A DNA stretch of 64,000 nt from Wukongibacter sp050859025 (lineage in GTDB: Bacteria; Bacillota; Clostridia; Peptostreptococcales; Caminicellaceae): assembly GCF_050859025.1 (NCBI RefSeq), contig NZ_CP138200.1, positions 3,658,001 through 3,722,000 of the forward strand. Reading direction: 5' to 3'. The notes under the pieces were generated by a model, which made no database searches, was not told where the DNA came from, and saw only the letters and a list, made by a program, of their open reading frames with translations. Positions 18,159-27,800 of the stretch are shown piece by piece. A program made the translations under genes and the position numbers. Position 1 is the stretch's first letter. Every line of letters begins with the position of its first letter.

Positions 18159-18901
18159 TCTCTTTCACCATCTATTTTTATTCTTACTTTTTTCATTTTT
18201 ATATTCTTTCCAGATCTTTTCAAAGCCTCATCGGCTGCCATTACTATGCCATTACAGCAGGGCACTTCCATATGTGCCACAACTATACCTTTTATATTAT
18301 TTAGCTTAATTATGCTTGTAAGCTTATCTATATAAGATTCAATATCATCTAGCTTTGGACATCCAATTACCACTGATCTATCCTTTAGTAGGTCTAAGTG
18401 ATAGTTTGGATATGCAAATGGGACACAATCAGCTGTTATTAGTAGTTCTCTATCATTAAAATATGAAGCTGTCTCAGGTACTAATTTAAGCTGAACAGGC
18501 CATTGACTTAGTTGAGGTTTTATCTTGATTTCTACATCGCCTGTTGAAACTCCTATAGAAGCTTCTTGCTTCGTATCCCTCTTTAGATGGATTGGCTTGC
18601 TTCCCTTACATCCACAGCTATGAGTTTTACTCATATGGGCTATAGGTTTAGATTCTTTTCTTTCTTCCATATGCTTTTCTACAGCTTTTTTATCTAATTC
18701 TTCTGCTTCACTTTCAATAATCTCTATTGCACCTACAGGACAATGTCCAATACAATTTCCTATCCCATCACATAGATCATCCGATACTAACTTCGCTTTA
18801 CCATTTATAATTTTTATCGCCCCTTCAGCACATCCAGGTACACATAACCCACAGCCTACACATTTATCTTCATCTATTCTCATTATTTTTCTAATTGCCA
18901 T
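18152..18901 (-). CDS. Ferredoxin-domain 4Fe-4S protein
   Basis: 249 residues. The N-terminal 60 carry two [4Fe-4S] motifs, CVGCGLCVPGC and CDGIGNCIGHCP. A linker with a small Cys cluster (HSCGCKG, near residue 95) follows, then a C-terminal domain with three further Cys motifs (TADCVPFAYPN, IGCPKLDD, EVPCCNGI). The family is common in anaerobes and usually annotated only as an iron-sulfur protein; the C-terminal domain's role is unknown. The start chosen is ATG at 18901, because AGGAG lies 10 bases upstream; a GTG at 18910 would touch that site. Confidence 0.85.
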   Translation of the reverse strand: MAIRKIMRIDEDKCVGCGLCVPGCAEGAIKIINGKAKLVSDDLCDGIGNCIGHCPVGAIEIIESEAEELDKKAVEKHMEERKESKPIAHMSKTHSCGCKGSKPIHLKRDTKQEASIGVSTGDVEIKIKPQLSQWPVQLKLVPETASYFNDRELLITADCVPFAYPNYHLDLLKDRSVVIGCPKLDDIESYIDKLTSIIKLNNIKGIVVAHMEVPCCNGIVMAADEALKRSGKNIKMKKVRIKIDGEREG

Positions 18902-19039
18902 TTGAGTCACACTCCTTATTTGTATTTCCTATTTAATTAAATTCTAAATGAAATACAAATAAGTTTATGTGATATATGTCAAATAAATACTGTGATTTTA
19001 ATCACATGTACTAAAATGCTTTTGCCAATTTATTAGTCA

Positions 19040-19693
19040 TTAGCCTCCCAGTGTTACATCCTGTTCTTTATACCATTCCAATGCTTCATAGAGATGTTCC
19101 TTTGTAAAGTTTGGCCATAGATCATCGATAACATAAAAATCTGAATATATTGATTGCACAGGTAGAAATCCACTTAATCTTCTCCGTCCACCCCAACGTA
19201 TTATTAGGTCTACCCTGCTTATATCTTTAGAATATATTCTACTAGATATATTTTCCTTACCCCGTTTTGTATTTTCACCATCTTTAAATAAGTTCTCTAG
19301 ATCCCAATGCCATCCATAATTAACTAAAAAATTTACTTTCATAGCTCCGCTTCCAAAGGTCTTTCTTATAGTATACTCCTTTAGCTCATCAGGAAATTTA
19401 GGTGAGTCGATATTTCCTACAACTAACAATGATGCGTCCTCTTGAGAGAGCATTTTAACTGCCTTTATGCAGGCTTTAGTAAAGGCAGCAGTTTGAATTT
19501 TAGGACGTTTTGTATTGTCCGTGGTAAAACCATAATAGGTTAACTCTTTAACTCCTGCTTCTTTACATAATCTAAAAAGTTCGAGACCAGGATCCAATCC
19601 ATAGTCATAACCTTTTTCCTTGGATAGTCCCATATCCACTGACCATCTTCTATTTCCATCGGGTATAATTCCTATATGGTTAGGAATTCTCAT
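19040..19693 (-). CDS. Short cis-prenyltransferase (UppS-family)
   Basis: 217 residues of the undecaprenyl diphosphate synthase family. PNHIGIIPDGNRRW near the N-terminus has the catalytic Asp and the Asn/Arg pair. YYGFTTDNTKRP matches the FS-x-ENW region but loosely. GGRRRLSGFLPVQSIYSDFY is the IPP-binding C-terminal signature. It is about 30 residues shorter than typical UppS and may be a paralogue making another chain length. GGAGG lies 7 bases before the ATG at 19693; an ATG at 19711 would put the ribosome site inside the gene. Confidence 0.85.
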   Translation of the reverse strand: MRIPNHIGIIPDGNRRWSVDMGLSKEKGYDYGLDPGLELFRLCKEAGVKELTYYGFTTDNTKRPKIQTAAFTKACIKAVKMLSQEDASLLVVGNIDSPKFPDELKEYTIRKTFGSGAMKVNFLVNYGWHWDLENLFKDGENTKRGKENISSRIYSKDISRVDLIIRWGGRRRLSGFLPVQSIYSDFYVIDDLWPNFTKEHLYEALEWYKEQDVTLGG

Positions 19694-19857
19694 CGAATAA
19701 CCTCCATTCACTCAATAAATAATCTATAGGCTACAAAAATTCCCTTACCTCCCTGATGATTTACCATAACTAAAGAATTAGATGCTAGGTCTTATCAGTG
19801 TAAGAGTTTATCATATTATATAGGTAGTATTCTTATCAAAATGGAGATAAATTATTC

Positions 19858-19893
19858 AAAAAAAAAAGCCTAACCCCCTAAGGTTAAGCCTTT
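19858..19893 (-). terminator. Terminator of the ferritin gene
   Basis: On the minus strand AGGCTTAACC and GGTTAGGCT flank TTAGGG and are followed by nine T residues, 10 bases past the ferritin stop. Confidence 0.92.
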
Positions 19894-19902
19894 AATAGAT
19901 TT

Positions 19903-20418
19903 TTATTCATTTGCATCGGCAGGTGGTGTAAAGGTTCTTTGAGCAAGCTCATTATCAAGCATCATAAGACCTTTATACTCATCTCCGATCATTTTAATCT
20001 TCTGAATAAGCTTGCTAAACATACTCATCTCTTCCACTTGCTCATCAATGAACCATCTTAAAAAGCTAATAGTAGCGTATTCTCTTTCATCTTGAGCTAT
20101 ATCCATTAGCTTATATATTCTATCAGTAACAACCTTCTCATGTTTTAAAGCCGTTTCAAATGCATCTAACAATGATTTGTATTCATTCTGTGGCTCTGCA
20201 TATGATGAAATTCTAACTCTACCATCTACTTCATTTATATAGTTATAGAATTTTGAAGCATGGAATCTCTCTTCCTCAGCTTGTACTAAGAAAAAATTCT
20301 CAAATCCATCAAGATCAATTGATGCACAATAAGCAGCCATTGCTAAATATACGTTGGCTGACTCATATTCAAAGTTTAATTGTTCATTAAGTTCCTTAAG
20401 CAATTTTTCTGACACCAT
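19903..20418 (-). CDS. ftnA: Ferritin (non-haem, FtnA type)
   Basis: 171-residue four-helix iron-storage protein. Ferroxidase-centre ligands are visible: Glu in LNFEYESANVY (about 17), EEERFHASKF (Glu and His at 50-53), and Glu in the EQVEEMSMF helix near 127. There is no haem-ligand pattern of bacterioferritin. Single gene with GGAGG before the ATG and a strong terminator. The Fur-type regulator at 34 kb could control it, but no operator was identified. Confidence 0.93.
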   Translation of the reverse strand: MVSEKLLKELNEQLNFEYESANVYLAMAAYCASIDLDGFENFFLVQAEEERFHASKFYNYINEVDGRVRISSYAEPQNEYKSLLDAFETALKHEKVVTDRIYKLMDIAQDEREYATISFLRWFIDEQVEEMSMFSKLIQKIKMIGDEYKGLMMLDNELAQRTFTPPADANE

Positions 20419-20806
20419 TTAAATTCCTCCTTCTCACAATTGGTTTACTATCATTTTGGTAGCTATTTCTCCTATAGTATGTACATTTAAAACAAATCTA
20501 TAAGAATAAATTACCATACATACTAATAATATATTATCTATTTAGTGTTTACAATAGAAATTAACTAACCTATTTCATAAATACCCATTTGGTTAAATTT
20601 AACCCAAATTATTACTAGAAATTTTACAGCTTATATGCTTATTTTCTATTTAGCTAAATCAACTCGCCTAGATAGCTAATCATATATTTAGATTTTGTAA
20701 TATCTTAAAGCACTTCTAAGTATTAACGGTTTGATTTGAGAAATCATAAGATATATAATAATTAAATAATTAAATAATTCAATTTCGAAAACGGGGGTAT
20801 ATATTT
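20419..20806. other. 388-bp divergent intergenic region, ferritin / MgtC
   Basis: Holds the divergent promoters of ferritin and the MgtC-like gene. AT-rich, no coding sequence, no recognised riboswitch; the magnesium M-box was looked for and not recognised. Confidence 0.6.
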
Positions 20807-21472
20807 ATGATAGCTATTAATGATGTATTAATAAGAATTGTTCTTTCCTGTGTATTAGGTGGTCTTATAGGTATTGAAAGAGAAAGCATAAATAGACCAG
20901 CAGGCTTTAGAACCCATATTCTTGTATGTATGGGAGCCACTCTCGTAATGCTTACAGGAATATTTATGTTTAATTCCTACAACTCTGTCTCAAATCTAGA
21001 TCCAACAAGACTAGGTGCTCAAGTCATTAGCGGTATCGGTTTTCTTGGGGCTGGGACCATTATGAGAGAAGGGTTAACAGTTAGGGGATTAACTACTGCA
21101 GCTAGTCTATGGGCAGTTGCTTGTATTGGCTTAGCTACTGGTAGTGGATTTTATTTAGGTTCTATTGTAGCTACTCTATTTGTATTTATAATATTATTTT
21201 TCTTTTCAAAATTTGAAAACTATGTTAGCCAAAAACGTAATGAAATCTTTCTTAAAATTATAACTGTAAATAAACCAGGTCAAATAGGAAAGATCGGCAC
21301 TGAGCTTGGTCGAATGCATATTTCAATTGTGAATATAAAGCTAGAAGCTATTGACGATGCTATGATCGCTGTCATTTTAGTTGCTAAAATACCAAGAAAT
21401 ACTATTATAGCTGAAGTTATTGAAAAGTTACTTCGTCTAGAAGGAGTAGAGACTACAGAGCTTATCAAGTGA
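20807..21472 (+). CDS. MgtC/SapB family membrane protein
   Basis: 221 residues. The N-terminal membrane domain has about four helices and the family signatures LGGLIGIERE, GFRTHILVCMGATLVML, ISGIGFLGAGTIM and VRGLTTAASLWAVACIGL. A soluble C-terminal domain (from about residue 145) with an ACT-like pattern follows. MgtC proteins are linked to survival at low magnesium and to ATP synthase control in pathogens; most environmental members have no proven role. GGGGG lies 9 bases before the ATG. Confidence 0.9.
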   Translation: MIAINDVLIRIVLSCVLGGLIGIERESINRPAGFRTHILVCMGATLVMLTGIFMFNSYNSVSNLDPTRLGAQVISGIGFLGAGTIMREGLTVRGLTTAASLWAVACIGLATGSGFYLGSIVATLFVFIILFFFSKFENYVSQKRNEIFLKIITVNKPGQIGKIGTELGRMHISIVNIKLEAIDDAMIAVILVAKIPRNTIIAEVIEKLLRLEGVETTELIK

Positions 21473-21629
21473 TCAAATTACATAATTATAATCCTTAAAA
21501 ACTTACTGCTATATATAGTTTTAAAAGCTCTAAAGCCATCCCACCAAAATATGCTCTATTTCAAATGGTTATTTGTATATGCAATTGTGCAAGCTAGAAT
21601 TATGCAATTTCCTCAAGTAAAAGTCGAAT

Positions 21630-21659
21630 ACCTAGTAGATCCTTTTTTATACTAGGTAT
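21630..21659 (+). terminator. Possible weak terminator after the MgtC gene
   Basis: TACCTAGTA and TACTAGGTA pair exactly around a 12-base loop containing a T-tract. The sequence after it is only mildly T-rich. Confidence 0.4.
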
Positions 21660-21700
21660 ATTAACTTTTTATAGAGAAACAATCTTGCGAGTACAGCATT

Positions 21701-21764
21701 AGAGTGTTTCAAAATGAGATTTCAAATAATATAGAAATTTGTCATCCTGAAACACCCTTTTTTA
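21701..21764. repeat. Palindrome with a T-tract (element or terminator)
   Basis: AGAGTGTTTCAAAATGAGAT and onward pairs with GAAATTTGTCATCCTGAAACACCCT, about 20 of 25 positions, and is followed by TTTTTT on the plus strand. It may be a bidirectional terminator between the MgtC gene and the converging glucan synthase gene, or a mobile palindrome of the kind seen elsewhere here. Confidence 0.6.
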
Positions 21765-21781
21765 CTTTCTATAGATTTTAG

Positions 21782-21807
21782 TATGCCTAGAGACACTAAG
21801 CTATAGG
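21782..21807 (-). terminator. Hairpin past the glucan synthase gene
   Basis: On the minus strand TGCCTATAG and CTCTAGGCA pair around an 8-base loop, 46 bases past the stop codon. Only a weak T-tract follows. Confidence 0.45.
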
Positions 21808-21852
21808 CAATGTCGATGATTTCTTATCTAAGAACAACGCATCTCACACTAA

Positions 21853-24800
21853 TTAACAATCTTTGCCTAAAACCACTTCAACATAATATTCTTGCTCTTT
21901 ATCAACCAAAGGTATATATTTATCTCCGGTCTTTTCACCATCTATTAATAAGGTCTTTACATTTCTATTTACAGCATCCGGATTGGTGACTTTTATCCTG
22001 TAGGTGGCCTTTTTATATTTATATTCTATTTTATACTCTTTCCATTCCCTAGGGATGCATGGATCTATGAATAATTTATCCCTTTCTTTCTTAAATCCAA
22101 GTATGCTTTCCAAGCCTACTCTATACATCCATCCAGAGGTTCCAGTGTACCATGTCCATCCGCCTCTTCCAATATGGGGGCTAACGGCATATACATCGGC
22201 TGCAGCTACATAAGGCTCTACCTTATATGTATTAGATTCTATGGAAGTTCTAGAATGATTTATTGGGTTTATCATGTTGAAAAGCTCTGTGGCCTTATTC
22301 CCGTCTCCCATCTCCGCAAAGGCTTTAATCACCCAGGTTGCTGCATGGGTGTATTGTCCTCCATTTTCCCTTACTCCCGGAACATATCCCTTAATATATC
22401 CAGGATGCAAATCACTATTATCAAAGGGTGGAGTGAAGAGGAGTATCAAGCCCTCATCCCTTTTTATAAGATATTTCTCTACTGAGTCCATTGCTTTTTC
22501 TATTTTAGACTCGTCTCCTGCCTTAGAAATAACTGCCCATGACTGTGCTAAAGAATCGATCATACATTCGGTATTTTCTATTGAACCTAATGGAGTTCCA
22601 TCATCAAAATATGCCCTTCGATACCAAGCACCATCCCAAGCATTTTTATCTATATTCCTAGAGATGCCCTTTGCACTTTCTCTATATCTTTTTTCTCTAT
22701 CGAAATCTTTGATTTCCGAGCATATGTCTATAAATTTCATCAAGGTATAATAGATAAACCATCCAAGCCATATGCTCTCGCCCTTACCCTTGTTACCAAC
22801 GGTACTCATTCCGTCATTCCAGTCTCCTGAACCCATTAAGGGTATTCCATGCTCTCCATATCTAAGAGATATATCGATTGCCCTTACACAATGCTCATAG
22901 ACTGTTCCCTTTTCCTCTGAAATTCTTGGTATACCATATCTTTCATCTTCATGTTCTCCTAATGGCTCATCCTCCAAATAGTGAACAACTTCATTTAGAA
23001 TGTCTGAATCTCCTGTATGTTTTATGTACTCTGCAGTTACAAAGGGAAGCCAAAGTAAATCATCGGAAAACCTTGTTCTTATACCCTTTTCTCCTGCACC
23101 AGGATGCCACCAATGCTGTACGTCACCTTCCACAAATTGATGTGCACAATGAAGCAATATCTGATCCTTGGTTGCCTCAGGCATAACATATATACTGTTC
23201 ATGACGTCCTGAAGCTGGTCTCTAAAGCCATATGCTCCACCAGACTGATAAAAGGCTGATCTTGCCCATATTCTACAAGCAATTGTTTGGTACATAAGCC
23301 ACTGGTTAAGTAATAGATCCATTGATAGCTCTGGGGTTTTTACCTTTATTGATCCTAAAACCCCCTGCCAGTATTCCTTTACCTCAACTAAAGCCCTATC
23401 ACATTTTTTTACGCTTCTATATTTCTTTACTATATCTCTTACTTCATCTATTTCTTTAGAATGTCCAAACATGAATGCGAAGGACTTTTCTTGGTTTGGT
23501 TCTAAGGTCATATTTATCTGCACAGCACCACACGGGTCAAAGCCTATTCCAACATTATTTGAAAACCTCTGTCTCCTTAGGGCTTCTGGATTACTTAAAT
23601 TGTTCCTTCCAATAAACTCTTCTCTATCACCTGTATATGAGACGATTTTCTCAGTTGAACTCAAAAATGCTATTCTATCTGGAAAGTCTGAATTATATAA
23701 GTTTTTAAATGCTAAGTATCCTGTTTCACTATCAAATTCGGTTTTTATATATTGCTGTGTAAATTGCTCACTTGTGCCCAGATTTGGTTTTATATAGTAT
23801 ATAATTGATAATTTTCTTTTTCCAGTTGAGCTATTCTTAAGCTTAACCATATTTATTTTAACAGATTCTTCCTTTGGAGAAAAAAGCGTTAACCTTTGCT
23901 CTATTCCATTGCTACAGTGCTTAAAGCTTGAATAACCTATACCATGACGTATTATATAGCTTTCCTTCTCTCTAATAGGAAGGGGAGTGATAGACCATAA
24001 TCTCCCACTTATTTCATCTCTTATGTAAATAATCTCTCCTGGCGGATCAGAAACTGGATCGTTTGACCAAGGACTTAGTTTATTTTCTCTACTATTCTCG
24101 GCCCAAGTAAATCCACTGCCATTTTCAGTTATATTAAAACCAAAGTCTCCATTTGAAATGACATTGATCCACGGCGCCGGTGTGTTTAACCCACCCTTTA
24201 GTGTAATTATATATTCCAAACCATCCTTTGAATATCCTCCGTATCCATTAAAGAAATCTAAATCTAAATCCTCATCCTTATCTATATATGTAATATTTTC
24301 ATCGCTAAATTTTTTTAACTCTGGTATATTGTCCTCTATATCTGTTATTCTAATTTGAGCTTTTATTGTTCCCTTATCACCTTTAAGAATAATCCTAGCA
24401 ACGGTATAAAGCAGTATTATATCCTCCCTAGGCATTATACTTGCATTCCTTATAAATACTCCTCCAGGTCTATCTAATATATGATTACCATATATAGTAA
24501 AAACAATCTCTTTAAGTAGCTCCTGTAGAGGTTGATAATAGTTGCTTTCATCTTCATTTAAAATAACTAAATCTACTGATAAACCCTTTAACTTCATATA
24601 TTCATGAGCCTTAAGGGCTTCTTTTACTATTTCCATCTCGTCGGCATTTCTAACACTAACAAGAATTATTGGTAAATCTCCTGATATACCATATGCCCAT
24701 AATGAGGATTGACCTTTGACGTTTTGACTAATAATATCACTACTTTTTCTTCTATTGGGACTCAGAAAAATAATCTGTGATATCATATCTTGATATATTT

Positions 24801-27800
24801 CTAATTCTTCTTTCATTAGATTTAGGTATGTAGATTCAACTTGACTTCTAACATTCGCTAATTGGAAGGCTCTTTCTATTGAATTAAGATCATTATATTT
24901 TTGAGACAATTCAATTGCCTTCTCTCTATCATGAGCAATCCCAGTTATATATGAAAGAGACGCAGATTTCCCCGGCTCTATTTTCACACTTCTTCTAAGG
25001 CTCATAATAGGATCTAAAATAGGTCCCGTAGAGTTTTTTAGAGAATTTGTTAGGGCTATCGGATTCCATATATTGCGGCTCCTGCCAAGAAAATTTCCTC
25101 TGTTAGTTTCATACTCTAGGTTTCCTACTTTCTCACCATCAATAGTAACCTTATGAAGCATCCATATTGTCTCTTTCCCTTCTACCCTAGGCCTTCTTGA
25201 AGCAATTAAACTATCGTACTGTGAAATTATTTCTGTCCTAATAAACAAATTGCTAAATGCAGGATGGGCAATATCCGCTGCTTGATTGGCTAAAACTATT
25301 TCTAAATAACTAGTTAGCTCAATTAGTACTTCCTCTTCACTATGATTAGTTAATGTAATCTTTCTGATTTCTACATCATCTTCAGTAGAAACAACTATCT
25401 CTGTACGTGAGTCTATATTATCCTCGGTTCTTATAAACTCAGCTTTATCTAATGAAAACTTGACCTTGTATCCATTGAGTGTAGTATCTAATGGATCATA
25501 GGATGTAGACCATATTTTATTAGAATTTAAATTTTTTATAAATATATAGTTTCCATATCTTCTTACCAGTGCATCTTCTCTCCATCTAGTTATCTGGAGA
25601 TCTTCTCTTTTGCTATATCCACTTCCACCATCAGTAATGATAGTAGAATATCTTCCATTGGTCAAAATGTGGCATCTCGGAATAGGATAGCCTAGGTCAT
25701 TAAATTCTCTTTCAAATTTGAGAGGTTCTCTACTTCTTTCTTTAAATGGTCCAATATATTCCTTATATTCTTTAGTGATGATTTTTCTTATAGGTATTCT
25801 TTCCTGAAGTAGAATCTTTGCTGACTCTATCATTGGATCAGAATGAAATCTCTTTTGCATGATATTCATATTCAAATAGTTATTTAAGGCAATAAAGCTC
25901 ATACCTTGATGATGGGCCATAAAGCTTTTAATTACAGCCTTATTCGTATTAAATGGAACTCTTTGAGGCGTATAGTCAATGGCTTCATAAAACCCATACT
26001 TACCTTCCACTCCATCCTTTATAAGCCTTCGAATATTTTCTATTGAACCTTTACTATCATAAGGAAGAGCTAATATTGTTGAATATGGTGATATAACCAT
26101 ATCCTTCATTAATCCTCTCTTAAGACCTAAATCAGGTACTCCAAAGGCCTTATACTGATAGTTTAGATTCATATCAAAGGCATAATATCCAGATTCCGAT
26201 GTACCCCAAGGTGTTTTCCTTTTTTGTCCATATATTTTTTGAGCCTTAACTACTGTTGAATATGTCTCATCTAATAAAGTATTTTCATAGGTTTTCATTA
26301 TAAGGGGAGGCATTAGATATTCAAACATCGTTCCTGTCCATGATACTAAGGCCCTATAATGATTAATCTCTGATAAAGCTCTACCAAGCTTAAACCAATG
26401 TCTCATAGGAATTTCTTTTCTCGCAATAGTTATAAAGCTTGCCAGTCTCGCCTCCGATGCCAATAAATCGTAGTATGAATTTGTCATCTTTTCCTCTAAA
26501 ACATCATAACCAATAGAAAAGAGATTCATCTTGTTACTATATAAAGGTATAAAATCCATATCATCAATTAATTTTTCTATTCTTCCAATAAGACTATTTA
26601 TAGTCTCAAAGTATCTTTCGCTATTATTACTTAATATATTTAGCTTTTCCTTAACCTTATCAATATCTTTATCCTCTGCTTTTTTTTCCTTATTAGCTAT
26701 ACCTGCCAAGGTGCTATATTTACAATTTAACTCTACTAAAGACATATCTTCTAACTCTGTTTCTTTCGTTTCTAATATATGCCTAATCCCTGAATATGGC
26801 CTTTTTTCTGCAAGAATGAGAAGTTCTCTATATGTGCTTTTGTCTACTAGAAACATATCTATGTCTCTTCTAAATCCTTCTATCATTCTGACGAATTTTT
26901 TATCCCAATTACCATCTCCATATTCAGCTGCCGCTAGTGATTCAAGTATCTCAGAATACTTCTCTAAGTTCATTTCCTCTTCAGTAAAGCTTTCAAGTAG
27001 CTTGCTTAAAATTTCATCCTTTTGTTCTAGTAAATCAAAGGTATCTTTAATCCCCCGTAAATTCTTATTAATATCTATTATTTTCGAGTTTAGTAATTCC
27101 TTAAGACCTTCCTTTAAGGTTATTAAATAACCAAGATAATTACCACTATCCACCGTAGATACATATAGCGGCCTTAACACCTCTAAGGTTTGTGTGTTAT
27201 ACCAATTAAATAGATGACCCTTCCATGTTTCAAGTCTTTCAATAGTAGACAAGGTTTTATTTAAGTATTCAATTAAATCTATAGTTGAAATATAACCAAA
27301 ATCTCTTGCTGAAAGTATTGATATTAATAGAAATCCTATATTGGTTGGTGATGTTCTATGGGCTACTCCATTGTCTGGATCTTCTTGAAAATTATCTGGA
27401 GGAAGATAGTTATCTTCTTCCTTAGCAAAGTCTTCATAATATGCCCATGTTTTTCTAGCAATTCTCCTTAATATTTTTCTATCCTCATCATTCAATTCCT
27501 TTTCTTCATCAATTTTTTGGCTAATATTATGGGCTATAATTGGAGAAAACATCCACAAAAGTCCTATTGGTACTGCTAAGAAACCATTTATCATATCTGT
27601 ATATAATCCAATAACTATAGTGAAAACAGCTACTGCTATGGATATTCTCATTCTTTTTATGGAGCTTTGAATATCGTTAGTCAATGATCTTTCCACATCG
27701 GCCGCCGTCACCCATTCTAGGAGGTTTTTCTTCGACACTAGGACCCTGTAGAGGGTTCTTATTATTGCATCTAGCATCATAAATGCTCTATGGGGTAAAA

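Noticed and set aside
20419..20806. Magnesium riboswitch (M-box) ahead of the MgtC gene
   Set aside because: No segment of the conserved M-box core could be recognised in the leader.
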